Assembly (NCBI RefSeq): GCF_003268635.1
Contig: NZ_CP029639.1
Coordinates: 6,603,064 to 6,667,063, forward strand
Reading direction: 5' to 3'
DNA length: 64,000 nt
DNA from: Paenibacillus sp. DCT19
GTDB lineage: Bacteria > Bacillota > Bacilli > Paenibacillales > Paenibacillaceae
The notes beneath the pieces are model-generated. The model was not told the origin of the DNA, did no database searches, and saw only the letters and a list, made by a program, of their open reading frames with translations. The position numbers and the translations under genes are program-made. Position 1 is the stretch's first letter. The number at the start of each line of letters is the position of its first letter. This document shows positions 27,837-38,549 of the stretch, piece by piece.

Positions 27837-28871
27837 TTACTCGATCTGCTGCCGGTCTGGTATCATCAAGGCACCGGCTGGGGTCGATTCATCCATCCAG
27901 TTGGTAATCAGCTCTTTGGCATATTGGACGTCTTTCTCATCCGCTTTGCCATAGTAGATTCCGTCTTTGCGCATACCTTCACCAAGGATCGTGAAGCTAG
28001 AAATTTGTGGCTTCTCTTGTGTCAGCACCTGTTTTGCTAGATCAACAATAAAGGAAGGACGCATATCTGTCTGGAAGTTGTCTCCCATAATCTCCAATAA
28101 CTCTGGAATCTTGCCGATTGAATTAAGATTAAGCATTTTATTCGCCATCGCGTTCAGGAATATCTGCTGCCGCTTGGTACGATTAAAGTCACTGTCCTCT
28201 CGATATCGAACATAATACAGTGCTTCTTGACCGTCATAGATCGGTTTACCGCCTTCAATAGTGAATTGCACATGATCGGGATGTTTATTAACAATATCCT
28301 CTTCAATCGGCAACTCTACCCCACCAAGCGCGTCTACAACCCTTTTGATTCCGTCAAAATTAATGGTGGCGTAGTATCCTACATCTGCATTCAAGAATTT
28401 CTCCACCGTATTGATGGACATATTCTCCCCTCCGAACGCGTAGGCATGCGCAATTTTGTCATAATCGTCTTCCCCATCCTTATTCGCATCACGACCCACA
28501 ATCTGCACATACGTGTCACGTGGAATCGAAACGAGAAGCACACGGGATTCCTTTGGACGAACAACAGTGTAGATGACCGTATCGGAACGGCCCCTTGTTT
28601 TCTCATACGCGCGTTTATCCGAACCGAGCAGAAGTACGGAAAATGGCTCTTTACGGTACACGGTCGGATCTGGCGTATTATTCCCTTCCTGCGGAACATA
28701 GGAACGAGACAACTGATCTTCAACTGAATTGGCCAGGAAAAGATCAAATGCAGCTACGGCAAGCTGCTGACGAAACAAATACCCGCCAATCAACAAAACC
28801 ACGAGCGAAACGAGAGTTATATATAGACCTTTTCTTCTTTTCTTCTTCTTTTCATTAGTTCTTCTTGTCAT
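27837..28871 (-). CDS. LytR-CpsA-Psr family glycopolymer transferase
   Basis: Protein of 344 residues. A basic cytoplasmic tail (KKKKRRKG), one membrane helix (about 16-36) and the LCP domain with RGRSDTVIYT, VLLVSIPRDTYVQIVG, the Asp/Arg-rich motif KIAHAYAFGG and LYYVRYREDSDFNRTKRQQ. LCP enzymes attach teichoic acids or other undecaprenyl-linked polymers to peptidoglycan on the outside of the membrane. Several paralogues usually occur per genome, so no symbol is given. Confidence 0.93.
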   Translation of the reverse strand: MTRRTNEKKKKRRKGLYITLVSLVVLLIGGYLFRQQLAVAAFDLFLANSVEDQLSRSYVPQEGNNTPDPTVYRKEPFSVLLLGSDKRAYEKTRGRSDTVIYTVVRPKESRVLLVSIPRDTYVQIVGRDANKDGEDDYDKIAHAYAFGGENMSINTVEKFLNADVGYYATINFDGIKRVVDALGGVELPIEEDIVNKHPDHVQFTIEGGKPIYDGQEALYYVRYREDSDFNRTKRQQIFLNAMANKMLNLNSIGKIPELLEIMGDNFQTDMRPSFIVDLAKQVLTQEKPQISSFTILGEGMRKDGIYYGKADEKDVQYAKELITNWMDESTPAGALMIPDRQQIE

Positions 28872-29045
28872 CCATCGATTCCTTCTTCACTATAAAAATG
28901 AATTGCCTACATACCATTAAACGCGCCCAACGACTTATGACTCGGCGTTCTCTAATGTTTTCTCTATATCAATTCTGAACACCGCTAACGCTCGTTCTAT
29001 TGTAAACATTGCTACATAAGTAAAAGTTACAATCCGGTTAAATTG

Positions 29046-29088
29046 AAAAGAACAGCCCCGTATATAAATCGCATAAAGGAACTGTTCT
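29046..29088 (-). terminator. Terminator after the MFS gene
   Basis: On the minus strand AGAACAG pairs with CTGTTCT, extended by CC/GG, followed by TTTTC; 50 bases past the stop. Confidence 0.7.
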
Positions 29089-29137
29089 GATCATTAGATG
29101 TTATATTGAAACTCAGAAAACTCAATCATAAACTTGC

Positions 29138-30715
29138 TTAAGAGAGATCCACAGTGCTCCCCTTTTCTCTATTCCGTAGAACTCCTGTAATCAATGCTGC
29201 TACCAGTGTTAACACACTGAAAATAACCGCTGACCAGAACAGGCCGTTGTATCCTTGACCTGTTGTCACGTGGAGAGCCTGCAATATCGTTTCCCGAATG
29301 CCAGGGTCAGGAATCTGTGCTAACCCCTCCGTCAGACTTGAGACATCACTACCTGACGCTCCACCTGAGGTATATTGCTCAAGCATCTCAGGAGGCACTT
29401 GTATTCCCTGATCAGCAAAACCGTTCTGAATGTTGGTTCCCAGGTTAGAGAACGAACGCGCCAGAAACCCTGCAAAGATCGTAGGGGCAATGGCCATCGC
29501 CATCTGGCGGAATAACGAGCTGGTTGCCACGGCAATCCCTTTATTGTTCTCACCTGCCTGTTCCGTCACAAGCACGTTTACTGGAGCACCCAGCATCATA
29601 CCAAACCCGATACCTACAAGCGTACTCGCGATAACGAACTGCCAGATATGCTCAACCCATAACGGGAATAGCAGAAATCCAATTGCTGATAGAAGCCCTG
29701 CCACAGATAACGTCCAGATTGGCCCTTTCTTATCCACCAAATAACCGCCGCCTCCTGCCCCAATCCCTGAAGCCAGCGCAAGTGGTGTAAACCAATAACC
29801 TGAGGCGGTGTTAGACACACCCAGATACTGCTCTACGAAGCCAGGAATGAAGATGACCGAAGCTAGAATAGCGCCTGAGAAAAAGGCGATGAGCAGTGTC
29901 CAGCGGAAGGACGCAATGCCCAGCAACTGTGTGGACACAACCGGTTCACGTCCTGATCCTTCGAGCCTTCTCTCAAGAAAGTAGAATACGATCAGTACAA
30001 CTACACCCAACAAGAAAAATCCATAAAACATCGGTGAACCTACGCTTTGCAGCATATTTACACCGTCCAAATTACTGAAGCTGTACATGAGACTGAGCAC
30101 ACCAATAGTTAGAACAGCAATCCCGCTCCAGTCCACTGCCGCACGGTTCAATTCCTGTTCATCCTGAATATAACGAATACCCGCAATGAACAGTAGGATT
30201 GCAATCGGTACATTGATGAGAAATAACCAGTGCCAGTTCCCTGTCATATCCAAAATAAAAGCACCAATGTTTGGCCCCAAGATGGCAGCAACCCCATTCA
30301 TACCTCCCAACAAGCCCAATGCTGTGCCTTGGCGCTCTGCTGGAAACTTACTGAGCACATAGGAGCTTGCAATGATGAAGATCCCTCCACCGCCTAATGC
30401 CTGAATAACACGAGCAACGAGAAAGAACGTAAACGACGTACTTAATGCCACGAGTAAAGACCCAATGCCAAATAAAGCTACTTCAATAAGAAATAACTTC
30501 TTACGACCATAGCGGTCTGAAAGTTTACCTGCGATAGGCACACTTACAGCAAGACCGAGAGTGTATAACGTAATCGTCCATGCACCCCAAGTTGGTGATA
30601 CCCCAAATGAGGCATTCAACGTCGTTAGAGACGATGTGATGATCCCATTATCCAGAGCCGCCATAAATACCCCGACCGCAAACAGAATTAACGGCCATTT
30701 CATTTGTTTCTGCAT
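29138..30715 (-). CDS. MFS multidrug exporter, DHA2 (EmrB/QacA) type
   Basis: Protein of 525 residues with about 14 membrane helices. Motif A follows helix 2 (GKLSDRYGRKKLFL) and motif C-like glycine-rich region is ALGGGGIFIIASSYVL/GLLGGMNGVAAILGPN. The first helix LDNGIITSSLTTL matches the D1 motif of 14-helix drug/proton antiporters. The ATG follows GGGAGG. It is a single-gene unit; the drug spectrum cannot be inferred. Confidence 0.93.
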   Translation of the reverse strand: MQKQMKWPLILFAVGVFMAALDNGIITSSLTTLNASFGVSPTWGAWTITLYTLGLAVSVPIAGKLSDRYGRKKLFLIEVALFGIGSLLVALSTSFTFFLVARVIQALGGGGIFIIASSYVLSKFPAERQGTALGLLGGMNGVAAILGPNIGAFILDMTGNWHWLFLINVPIAILLFIAGIRYIQDEQELNRAAVDWSGIAVLTIGVLSLMYSFSNLDGVNMLQSVGSPMFYGFFLLGVVVLIVFYFLERRLEGSGREPVVSTQLLGIASFRWTLLIAFFSGAILASVIFIPGFVEQYLGVSNTASGYWFTPLALASGIGAGGGGYLVDKKGPIWTLSVAGLLSAIGFLLFPLWVEHIWQFVIASTLVGIGFGMMLGAPVNVLVTEQAGENNKGIAVATSSLFRQMAMAIAPTIFAGFLARSFSNLGTNIQNGFADQGIQVPPEMLEQYTSGGASGSDVSSLTEGLAQIPDPGIRETILQALHVTTGQGYNGLFWSAVIFSVLTLVAALITGVLRNREKGSTVDLS

Positions 30716-30907
30716 CTCGTGTTACCTCCCGATCACATCATAATTTTGCGATAGATAAACGGACATTATTAAACGCACACAAACTGAACTGATACATCTA
30801 TATTAAACACTTAAGAACAATTATGACTCACTGGTCATTTTAAATCAAACCCATTTGTTATGTCAATTTATAAATATATAGTTGCAAGTGATATAACACC
30901 CTTAAAT

Positions 30908-30949
30908 AAAAAATACCGCCCAACGATTCCTTAGAATCAGAGGGCGGTA
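30908..30949 (-). terminator. Terminator after the S9 peptidase gene
   Basis: TACCGCCC/GGGCGGTA outer stem with GATTC/GAATC inner stem; T-rich tail on the minus strand. About 95 bases past the stop at 31044. Confidence 0.85.
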
Positions 30950-31043
30950 CTCATATTTTATAACGTGCGTCTGATTTTATCTGTATAGACGACTCTGAAT
31001 GATGATGAAGATCAAGTTGATATCGTCAATGACCTCGCCTGAA

Positions 31044-33457
31044 TTACTTCATCAGATGACGATTGAGGAATTTCTCAATCGCTCTATACAGATCCAACTG
31101 GTTTTCTACATTGGCGAAGCCATGACCTTCATTTGTTTTTAACATATAAGGCACATCTACCCCGCGCTCACGCAGCGCTTCAACAATCTGGTCTGATTCA
31201 GCCTGTTTAACACGTGGGTCATTCGCTCCTTGAACGACGAACAAAGGCGCCTTCATCTGATCAATATGGAACAATGGCGAGATCGCCGTAAGCAGCTCCT
31301 TATCCTTCTCTGGGTCACCTACACGCTCATAGAACATGTTGCGCTCTGATTCCCAATAAGGTGGCAGTGAGTCCAGCAAAGTGAAGATGTTGGAAGGTCC
31401 AACATAGCTGATTCCAGCAGCGTATACGTCTGGAGTGAACGCCAGACCAGCCAAGGCAGCATATCCACCATAAGATGCTCCGTAGATCGCTACTCGGTCC
31501 GCATCAACGGTTCCTTCTTCAATCAACCAATTTACTCCGTCTGTAATGTCGTTCTGCATGTCTTTGCCCCACTGTTTATTGCCTGCATCCAGGAATTCCT
31601 TACCGTAACCTGTAGATCCACGAAAGTTCACCTGCAGCACAGCGTAGCCTCGACTAGCGAGGAATTGGATCTCAGGGTTATACCCCATGAATCACGAGCC
31701 CAAGGTCCACCATGTGGCACCACGACCAATGGTAACTGGGAAGCCTCGACTCCCTTCGGCAATGTCAGATATCCATGGATGGTCAATCCATCACGTGATT
31801 TGTACGAGATTGGTTTCATGTCGGACATTTTGTCCTCATCAATCCATGGGGCAGCATCGGCCAGCTTATCCAGCTTGCCTGTTACCGAATCATAGAAGTA
31901 GTACGTGCCCATCGACTTGTCGCTATAGGAAATAAATAATACCTGGCCTTCTTCACTGATACTGGACAGGCTAATCTCTTTGCCTGGAACCTTAGCCTTG
32001 ATGTCTTCCATCAGCTTTTTGAATTCAGCATCAAAAAATTCATAGTTTACTTTATCCGTTTCGTATACAGCTGCAAGAATTTTACCTTTGGCTTTGGATG
32101 GCACAAAACTATTAACATCTACGTCTTTGTTTTCAAAGATCGTTTTGGTTACTTGCTTAGTGCTAGGGCTATACTCAACAATTGCTGATTTGTCCCGATC
32201 CAAGTTAGAGATTGCGTAGATATTTTTGTTATCGTACGTGAACATAACTGGAGCAAAAGTCTCTCCCAGCTTTGTTGTTAACAACGGCTCAAATGGCTTA
32301 TCTTCAGAATCACGATACATCAATGAAGAGACATTGCCGTCACTGGATACAGCCACACGGATTTTGCCCTCATGGTCTGTCAGCCAGCCCGTAATATTAC
32401 CTGGGTTCTCTGCAGCAAGAGTGGCCTCACCAGTATTGATATTGATGCGATATACATCGAAAATCTGAGGATCACGTTTATTCATTGCCACCAGAATTTC
32501 ATCCGGCACACCTTCGAGCGGATCAATTAAACTCGCTCTGGTGTTAGGGTATGGTGTGAGATCCTTATTGTTTTTGCCATCAATATCCGTTACATAGATG
32601 TGGTAGTTCTCATCTCCTGCAGCATCTTTGATGTAGAGCAGCTTATTATCGGTTGCCCATCCAAATCCCATGATGCTCCGTTCAGACTCGCTCGTCACCC
32701 GAACAGACTTGTCCTGTCCATTCTCTTTGACCACGATGTTCATACGGTTATTCCACGGCTCCAAGTAAGCCAGATGTTTACCATCTGGGGACATTTGGAA
32801 TCCTGCCTGAGCAGGCTGTTTGAAGAAGTACTCTAGCGGTGTAAGACCCTCAGACTTCACATCTAGACCTAGCGCAAGATAAAGCGCATCAGCAAATTCC
32901 CCGTGAGTTACAGATTGTTTGGCATTAAATGCTGAGCCTTCAATGATAAAATGTTGCTTGATCCGTACAGCATCTTCCACATGAACCGCCGGAATCTGTT
33001 TCATATCGCTGTATACAACTTGAATTCCGTTGTCTTTTAATTCAAATGCCCGAGTAAACAACGAGGCCATCTGTGCCCGTGTCAGTGGTGCATCTGGAGC
33101 ATAACCTTTCGCTTTTCCTTGAATCAGCCCGCTTTGCTTCAGCGCATAAATTGCCGGTGCTGCCTCATCGCTCGCTGATACGTCCGCAAAACCAGTAAGT
33201 GAAGCTGGAGCATCCAATTTAAGTACACGCTGTAAAATAACTGCTGCCTCTGCTCGAGTAATCGGCGTGTTTGATTCTACTGTACCGTCTATGTATCCCA
33301 GTTGTTGTAACGTTTGTGTTGCTTTTGAAGCGATTGTTTCTGCAACGGTTGCTGTAGGTTTAACAGCTTCCGCAGCTTGTACTGCAGGCTGAATCAGAGC
33401 AATAGACATAGCCATGCTCAGCGTTAATGCATATACCTTCTTGCTAATCGAGTTCAA
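31044..33457 (-). pseudogene. SLH-domain S9 prolyl-oligopeptidase-type peptidase, frameshifted
   Basis: Two frames together encode one protein of about 800 residues. The first (31628-33457, TTG start after AGGGGG) has a signal peptide (IALIQPAVQA), three S-layer homology repeats (about 35-200) and a WD40-like propeller, ending in the S9 motif [15 protein letters not shown]. The second (31044-31688) continues [20 protein letters not shown] with the nucleophile motif [11 protein letters not shown], Asp (GANDPRV) and His (NEGHGF). The frames join if one G is added to the GGGG run at 31683-31686. If real, the protein loses its catalytic domain; if a sequencing error, this is an intact wall-anchored aminopeptidase-like enzyme. 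Confidence 0.85.
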
Positions 33458-33611
33458 TTCATTTCCCCCTTATAAGTGAAATTCATAATATTATGGAATA
33501 TTCCGTAAATCCATATTATCATGATCAAGCTTATATTGGAAAGAACGCCCATCTGACATCGCCGGTTGGTAGATAGACATCCGAGTTCCCGTTGCATGGT
33601 TATATGGTATG

Positions 33612-34505
33612 TTACTGTGATCCAGCAAACCCGTAGTTGAACAACTTCTTCGTTTCCACAAAGCGTCCTTCCCGGCTTTCGGAACCAAATACAACCGAAA
33701 TCAATCGTTTACCATTGCGCTCCGTTGTTCCAACAAAGTGGTACCCTGAATCCTCGTCATATCCTGTCTTCAATCCATCATTGCCATCATAAGCATATGG
33801 GCCACCTAGGGAGGACAACATCCAATTCGTATTGCTCATATACATGCCTCGCTGATGGATGGACACCTGCATCTGACTGGAGGTCTCTAAAATCTGTGGG
33901 TAGTTGGTAATAAGATATTTAGCTAATTTACATGCATCTATAGCTGTCATCACGGTCTGCCCTTGAATCGCTTCAGGACGGTTGGGACCCAGCAGCTTCT
34001 CGCTCAATCCAGTTGAATTCGTAAATACGGTCGTGTCTGATAATCCAATGGCCGCAGCTCTCTTATTCATCGCAGACACAAAGTTTTGTTCTGATCCGCT
34101 GATATACTCAGCGAGTGCAACGGCCGCATCATTTGCAGAGTACACGGCTACAATCTGAAACAACTCACGCACCGTGAATTGCTCACCTTGCTTCAAAGCT
34201 AGATGACTTCCGCCAACCGAGCTTGCATACAAACTAATCGTAACAGAATCTTCCCAATGGATATCTCCGTTTGTGATCGCATCGAGAACAAGCAACTCGG
34301 TCATTAACTTACTGACCCCTGCCGGAGCTGTTCCTTCTGAACCATTAAAGTCCAGCAAAATCTGCTCTGTTCGCATATCCATCAGCACAGCAGACTCCGC
34401 TTTGATTCCCGGTTTGCCTACTAACATGTCTGGTTTAACACCCAAATATATAATAATGAGCAGAGCTAACAGCATTCCTGCACGTTTCCACCACTTTTTC
34501 ATCAT
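33612..34505 (-). CDS. PBP5-like D-Ala-D-Ala carboxypeptidase fold lacking the catalytic Ser
   Basis: Protein of 297 residues with an N-terminal membrane helix (about 9-23). The fold markers are SAN (123-125, VYSANDAAVAL) and KTG (246-248, GLKTGYDEDSGYHF). The first motif, normally SxxK in PASMTKMMTE, reads PAGVSKLMTE (61-70), so Gly63 replaces the nucleophilic serine. It is shorter than PBP5-type enzymes and lacks their C-terminal amphipathic anchor. It probably binds but does not cleave wall peptides, unless Ser65 has taken over, which is unlikely. AGAGGTG precedes the ATG. It lies between oppA and the S9 peptidase. Confidence 0.85.
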   Translation of the reverse strand: MMKKWWKRAGMLLALLIIIYLGVKPDMLVGKPGIKAESAVLMDMRTEQILLDFNGSEGTAPAGVSKLMTELLVLDAITNGDIHWEDSVTISLYASSVGGSHLALKQGEQFTVRELFQIVAVYSANDAAVALAEYISGSEQNFVSAMNKRAAAIGLSDTTVFTNSTGLSEKLLGPNRPEAIQGQTVMTAIDACKLAKYLITNYPQILETSSQMQVSIHQRGMYMSNTNWMLSSLGGPYAYDGNDGLKTGYDEDSGYHFVGTTERNGKRLISVVFGSESREGRFVETKKLFNYGFAGSQ

Positions 34506-34603
34506 GAATTCACCTCTTACCTATATAGACGAAGTGAAGAGGCATTTTGTCTGCACTTTTTTGAAAAAAAGTTAAATTTTTTTTATTTTTTTGTCATCAA
34601 ATA

Positions 34604-34650
34604 AAAACATGGATTCCTACACCCATGCCAGAGTGTAGAAATCCATGTTT
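34604..34650. terminator. Terminator after oppA-like gene
   Basis: A stem of about 18 bp (left arm AAACATGGATTCCTACAC, right arm from 34633) with T/A-rich flanks on both sides; about 155 bases past the oppA stop. Confidence 0.8.
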
Positions 34651-34802
34651 AGATGGTTCATTTTATAACATCCTAGAAGAATGATTCATAGATTTAATCA
34701 CCGAAAGTTACGAAGGACCCCAATCCTTAATCGATGTTAAATCATTGTAAAAGTAACCTTTACTTCTAATCGTGGCACTTTAGATCATGCACGACTTTAG
34801 AT

Positions 34803-36629
34803 TTACTCAGCTACGACAGCTTTGTCTGCATTAACAGCCAATTCGTGCAAGTATACGCCAGTACCGTCACCAATTGCGTAGTTCATTACACGTTTGTTAA
34901 CAGGTACTACAACTGCACGATACAGTGTTGGGAATACAGGAACTTCATCAACCATGTACTGCTGCCATTCGTTGTAAATCTCTTTACGCTTGTCTACATC
35001 GAATGCTTCAGCGGATACACCTGCTGCCAGCAATCTGTCGTTTTCTTCGCTAGAGAATCTAGGGAAGTTATACAGTGCGTCGCGGCCATACAATCCAGAA
35101 GGATCTACGTCGATACCAACGCCCCATGCTGCTTGATATACATCAATGTTAGGATCATCTTTACCTGTGTTACCTACGCGGTCATAGAAGCTGTTGAACT
35201 CAACCATTTCAAGGTTTACTTTCAGACCGATTGCTGCCCAAGATTGAACATAGTAACGTGCCAGTGGTTCAGCTGTGTCGCCACCTGTCATAGATACGAA
35301 GTTAATTTCGAGTGGGGAACCGTCCGGATTGGTACGGAATTCACCATCTAATTTGTATCCAGCTTCGTCTAGCAATTTTTTCGCAGCTTCAGGGTCATAA
35401 GCAACACCTGGGTTGTTAGAATCGTGGAACTCAGGGTGAGATGGTGGAATCAGAGTTGTTGCATTCCAACGCAAACCGTTATAGAAACGTTTACCAACCT
35501 GATCATTATCTACAGCCATCCACATTGCTTTACGCAAGTTTTTGTCGCCCATTTTAGCATCTGTATTACTTACAACTTTACCATTGTCAGCATCCCATGT
35601 ACCCAGTTTGAAACCGATGTACGTGTAAGCACGGTCGATCGTACCAAGGAATTCTACGTTAGACATGTCCGCATTGTCTTTATATTGATCTGTCGGGAAC
35701 GCATCTACGAGGTCTACGCCGCCAGATTTCAATTCTTGAACAACCGTTGTTGGGTTAATAACTTTCAAAGTTACTTTATCCAACTTCGGAGCTCCACGCC
35801 AGTAATCTTCGTTCTTCACATAAGTTACTGACTCACCTGGAGTAATGGTTTCAACTTTAAATGGACCGAAACCAATTGGCGTTTCACGTACTTCTTTGGA
35901 AGAAGACATTTTCGCTACTTCCATATCACCGAAGATATGTTTAGCGAGTGGGTAAGTCCACACACCACCTGTCAACAGGGAAGGTGTGGATTCTTTATAC
36001 GTAATGCTGATTTGTTTCTCACTCAGCACTTTAATACCAGAGATTGTATCTGCAGTACCTGCATGGAACTCGTCCATACCTACTACACTTGTGAAGTTGG
36101 AATCGTAACGAGGACCATCATAGTCTTTGCTACCAATAGTTTCATAAGCAAACTGCAGATCTTCAGCTGTTACAGGCTTGCCATCATGCCAGTTTACGTT
36201 ATCACGAATCGTCAATGTGAACGTCTTGCCATCTTCGGATGTTTCGTATGTTGCTGCACCATCATTAGTGTATACATAGTCTTTGTCCCAATCTAGCAAA
36301 CCTTCATCAAACCATCCCAGAACTTTGGAGTCCGGGTTACCAGAATAGAAGTTAAAGTTTAATGTACCTTCAAAAGCCGTATCGGAAACGAGACCATAGG
36401 TGATTGATCCGCCTTCAATCGCTGTGCCTTCATTTGTTTTAACATTGTTGAAATCTTCAATGGAGTAAACGCCCTCTTCATTAGCAGGCTTTTCTTCCGT
36501 CTTCTCTTCCCCTTGATTAGCCGTAGGCGCTGGAGTTGCTTCTTTCTCTGAGCTACATGCTGCAAGCACCAGTACGAAGACCAACATCACTGTGAAAAAT
36601 ATACCCCGTGAAAAAAATCCTTTTTTCAT
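34803..36629 (-). CDS. oppA: Oligopeptide ABC transporter substrate-binding lipoprotein
   Basis: Protein of 608 residues from the ATG at 36629, preceded by GGGAGG; the frame continues upstream but without a ribosome binding site. Signal peptide with lipobox VLAAC. SBP family 5 features include FTLTIRDNVNWHDGKPVTAE and the DVYQAAWG and EIYNEWQQYMVDEVPVFPTL regions. It captures oligopeptides outside the membrane and delivers them to the OppBC channel. Last gene of the operon D-F-B-C-A, 19 bases after oppC. Ligand specificity is not evident, so a dipeptide or signalling-peptide role is possible. Confidence 0.9.
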   Translation of the reverse strand: MKKGFFSRGIFFTVMLVFVLVLAACSSEKEATPAPTANQGEEKTEEKPANEEGVYSIEDFNNVKTNEGTAIEGGSITYGLVSDTAFEGTLNFNFYSGNPDSKVLGWFDEGLLDWDKDYVYTNDGAATYETSEDGKTFTLTIRDNVNWHDGKPVTAEDLQFAYETIGSKDYDGPRYDSNFTSVVGMDEFHAGTADTISGIKVLSEKQISITYKESTPSLLTGGVWTYPLAKHIFGDMEVAKMSSSKEVRETPIGFGPFKVETITPGESVTYVKNEDYWRGAPKLDKVTLKVINPTTVVQELKSGGVDLVDAFPTDQYKDNADMSNVEFLGTIDRAYTYIGFKLGTWDADNGKVVSNTDAKMGDKNLRKAMWMAVDNDQVGKRFYNGLRWNATTLIPPSHPEFHDSNNPGVAYDPEAAKKLLDEAGYKLDGEFRTNPDGSPLEINFVSMTGGDTAEPLARYYVQSWAAIGLKVNLEMVEFNSFYDRVGNTGKDDPNIDVYQAAWGVGIDVDPSGLYGRDALYNFPRFSSEENDRLLAAGVSAEAFDVDKRKEIYNEWQQYMVDEVPVFPTLYRAVVVPVNKRVMNYAIGDGTGVYLHELAVNADKAVVAE

Positions 36630-36648
36630 GAACCTTTCCTCCCTTTTT

Positions 36649-37554
36649 TTAACCTCTTCTTTGTCTTGCATCAGTCGCACGCTTCAGAGCTTGTCCGACA
36701 TTATTTATACTCAACATCAATACTAAGATTAGTAGTGACGCAGGTAGCCATATCCACCATCTAAATTCCAACGTTTGCGGATTACGAGCATAGCTTACGA
36801 GTGTTCCAAGACTAGGCGTACTTTCTGGGAAACCAAACCCCAGGAAAGACAACCCGGATTCGAGGCCAATGTTGGCAGCGAGGTTCAACGTCATCGTTAC
36901 GATAATTATCGAACTTAGATTGGGAAGAACCTGTGAGAAGATAATCTTCACATGGGATGATCCCAATGTTTTTGACGCTTTTACATATTCTAGTTCACGC
37001 TCCTGCAATGCCTTAGACCGGATCAGCCTAGCAATCCCCATCCATAGGAAGGCAGTCATAATTAGCGAGAACGAAATAATATTATATTTGGGTACTGCTG
37101 TAACAAACGCGATAACGATCATCATAAACGGAAGAACCATGAAGAAATCAACAATACGCATGAATATATTATCAACTAATCCTCCGAAGTAACCGGATAG
37201 GATACCGACCACGATTCCCAATAACCCTGTCATTAGCGTAACCAGGATTGCAATCGTTAGTGAGTTACGTGTACCGATGATTAGTTGTCCGAATACATCA
37301 CGACCTCCGTAGTCAGTCCCGAGCCAATATTGCGCAGAAGGCGGCTCATACAAGGCGAACAAATCTACTTTTACGATTTCATCTTGATCCAAGAGCAGTG
37401 CTGTTCCATATACCAGTAATAAGACGACCCCCAAAAATATGAGCGAGATTAATGCAATCTTATCTCGGACAATTTCCCTCCACAATATGTTCAGGCTGGA
37501 GGGGCTTTTATCAATCTTCTGTGAAGTTATAACGACATCATTGGCCTTGCTCAT
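36649..37554 (-). CDS. oppC: Oligopeptide ABC transporter permease OppC
   Basis: Protein of 301 residues from the ATG at 37554 (MSKANDVV) after GGGGTG. Six membrane helices; the cytoplasmic EAA loop reads YVKASKTLGSSHVKIIFSQV, followed by LPNLSSIIIV. The N-terminal OppC-type segment LIFLGVVLLLVYGTALLL and LGTDYGGRDVFGQLIIG are typical. 27 bases after oppB. Confidence 0.92.
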   Translation of the reverse strand: MSKANDVVITSQKIDKSPSSLNILWREIVRDKIALISLIFLGVVLLLVYGTALLLDQDEIVKVDLFALYEPPSAQYWLGTDYGGRDVFGQLIIGTRNSLTIAILVTLMTGLLGIVVGILSGYFGGLVDNIFMRIVDFFMVLPFMMIVIAFVTAVPKYNIISFSLIMTAFLWMGIARLIRSKALQERELEYVKASKTLGSSHVKIIFSQVLPNLSSIIIVTMTLNLAANIGLESGLSFLGFGFPESTPSLGTLVSYARNPQTLEFRWWIWLPASLLILVLMLSINNVGQALKRATDARQRRG

Positions 37555-37581
37555 CTTATTCACCCCGAAATCTTCAAGTTC

Positions 37582-38544
37582 TTACTTAATCCGAATACGC
37601 GGATCTACCAATCCCAGAATAATGTCAGACAACAATGATCCTAGAATTGTAGCTATACCAAATAGTAGGACAAGCGCTGTTACAACACTGAAATCTCGAA
37701 GAGAGATTGAGGTCAGGAACAACTGCCCCATGCCCGGATAACTGAATATACTCTCAATGAAAATCGTTCCTCCGATAAGCCCCGTAATCTCATAACCGAA
37801 GAATGCGGCGATCGGCAGTAGAGAGTTTCTCAAAATATGTCTGTTGTACACTCGTGATTCCGAGGCACCCTTGGCTCTAGCAGTAAGAACAAATTCTTTA
37901 TGCTTGATATCAATAATTTCACTACGCAAGTACTGAACAGTTGATACTGTAGTAATCAATGCCATAGATAATGCCGGTAATAACAAATGATAGAACTTGC
38001 TTGCAATGTACTCGAATGTTCCTGGTGTAAGTCCAGGTGCTACGCTACCTCCCGTCGGGAATAAGCCAAAGTGGAAACCAAAAATCCACAACATAACGAG
38101 TGCAAAAATAAATAATGGTGCTGCAAAACCTAGATAGGTATAACCCGTAATTAATCGGTCAGACCATGTATCATTATAACGACCACTGATAATACCTAGT
38201 GGAATCGCAATTAAATACGTGAATACAAGTGTTGCAAACGCAAGCCAGAACGTATTCGCTATACGTTGACCAATGAGATCCATAACTGGCATTTTAAATC
38301 GGAAGGATTGTCCAAAATCACCTTGTGCGGCATTTCTGATCCAGTCCCAATACTGCACATACCATGGATTATTAAGGCCAAGTCGTTCCCGCTGTTCATC
38401 CAGTGCTTTCGGATCAATGCTTGGATCAAGCAAACCGGTTAGTGCATCCCCTGGCATCGCCTTGGCCATCAAGAAGACCAAAAGACTAAGCAAAAAGATC
38501 TGAGGGATCATAATCATGATTCTTCGTACTATTATTTTCCACAT
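37582..38544 (-). CDS. oppB: Oligopeptide ABC transporter permease OppB
   Basis: Protein of 320 residues from the ATG at 38544 after AAAGG. OppB-type: first helix RRIMIMIPQIFLLSLLVFLM, then PGDALTG and RLGLNNPWYVQYWDWI, and the EAA loop FVLTARAKGASESRVYNRHI followed by LRNSLLP. Forms the membrane channel with OppC. Starts 5 bases after oppF. Confidence 0.93.
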   Translation of the reverse strand: MWKIIVRRIMIMIPQIFLLSLLVFLMAKAMPGDALTGLLDPSIDPKALDEQRERLGLNNPWYVQYWDWIRNAAQGDFGQSFRFKMPVMDLIGQRIANTFWLAFATLVFTYLIAIPLGIISGRYNDTWSDRLITGYTYLGFAAPLFIFALVMLWIFGFHFGLFPTGGSVAPGLTPGTFEYIASKFYHLLLPALSMALITTVSTVQYLRSEIIDIKHKEFVLTARAKGASESRVYNRHILRNSLLPIAAFFGYEITGLIGGTIFIESIFSYPGMGQLFLTSISLRDFSVVTALVLLFGIATILGSLLSDIILGLVDPRIRIK

Positions 38545-38549
38545 GGTCT

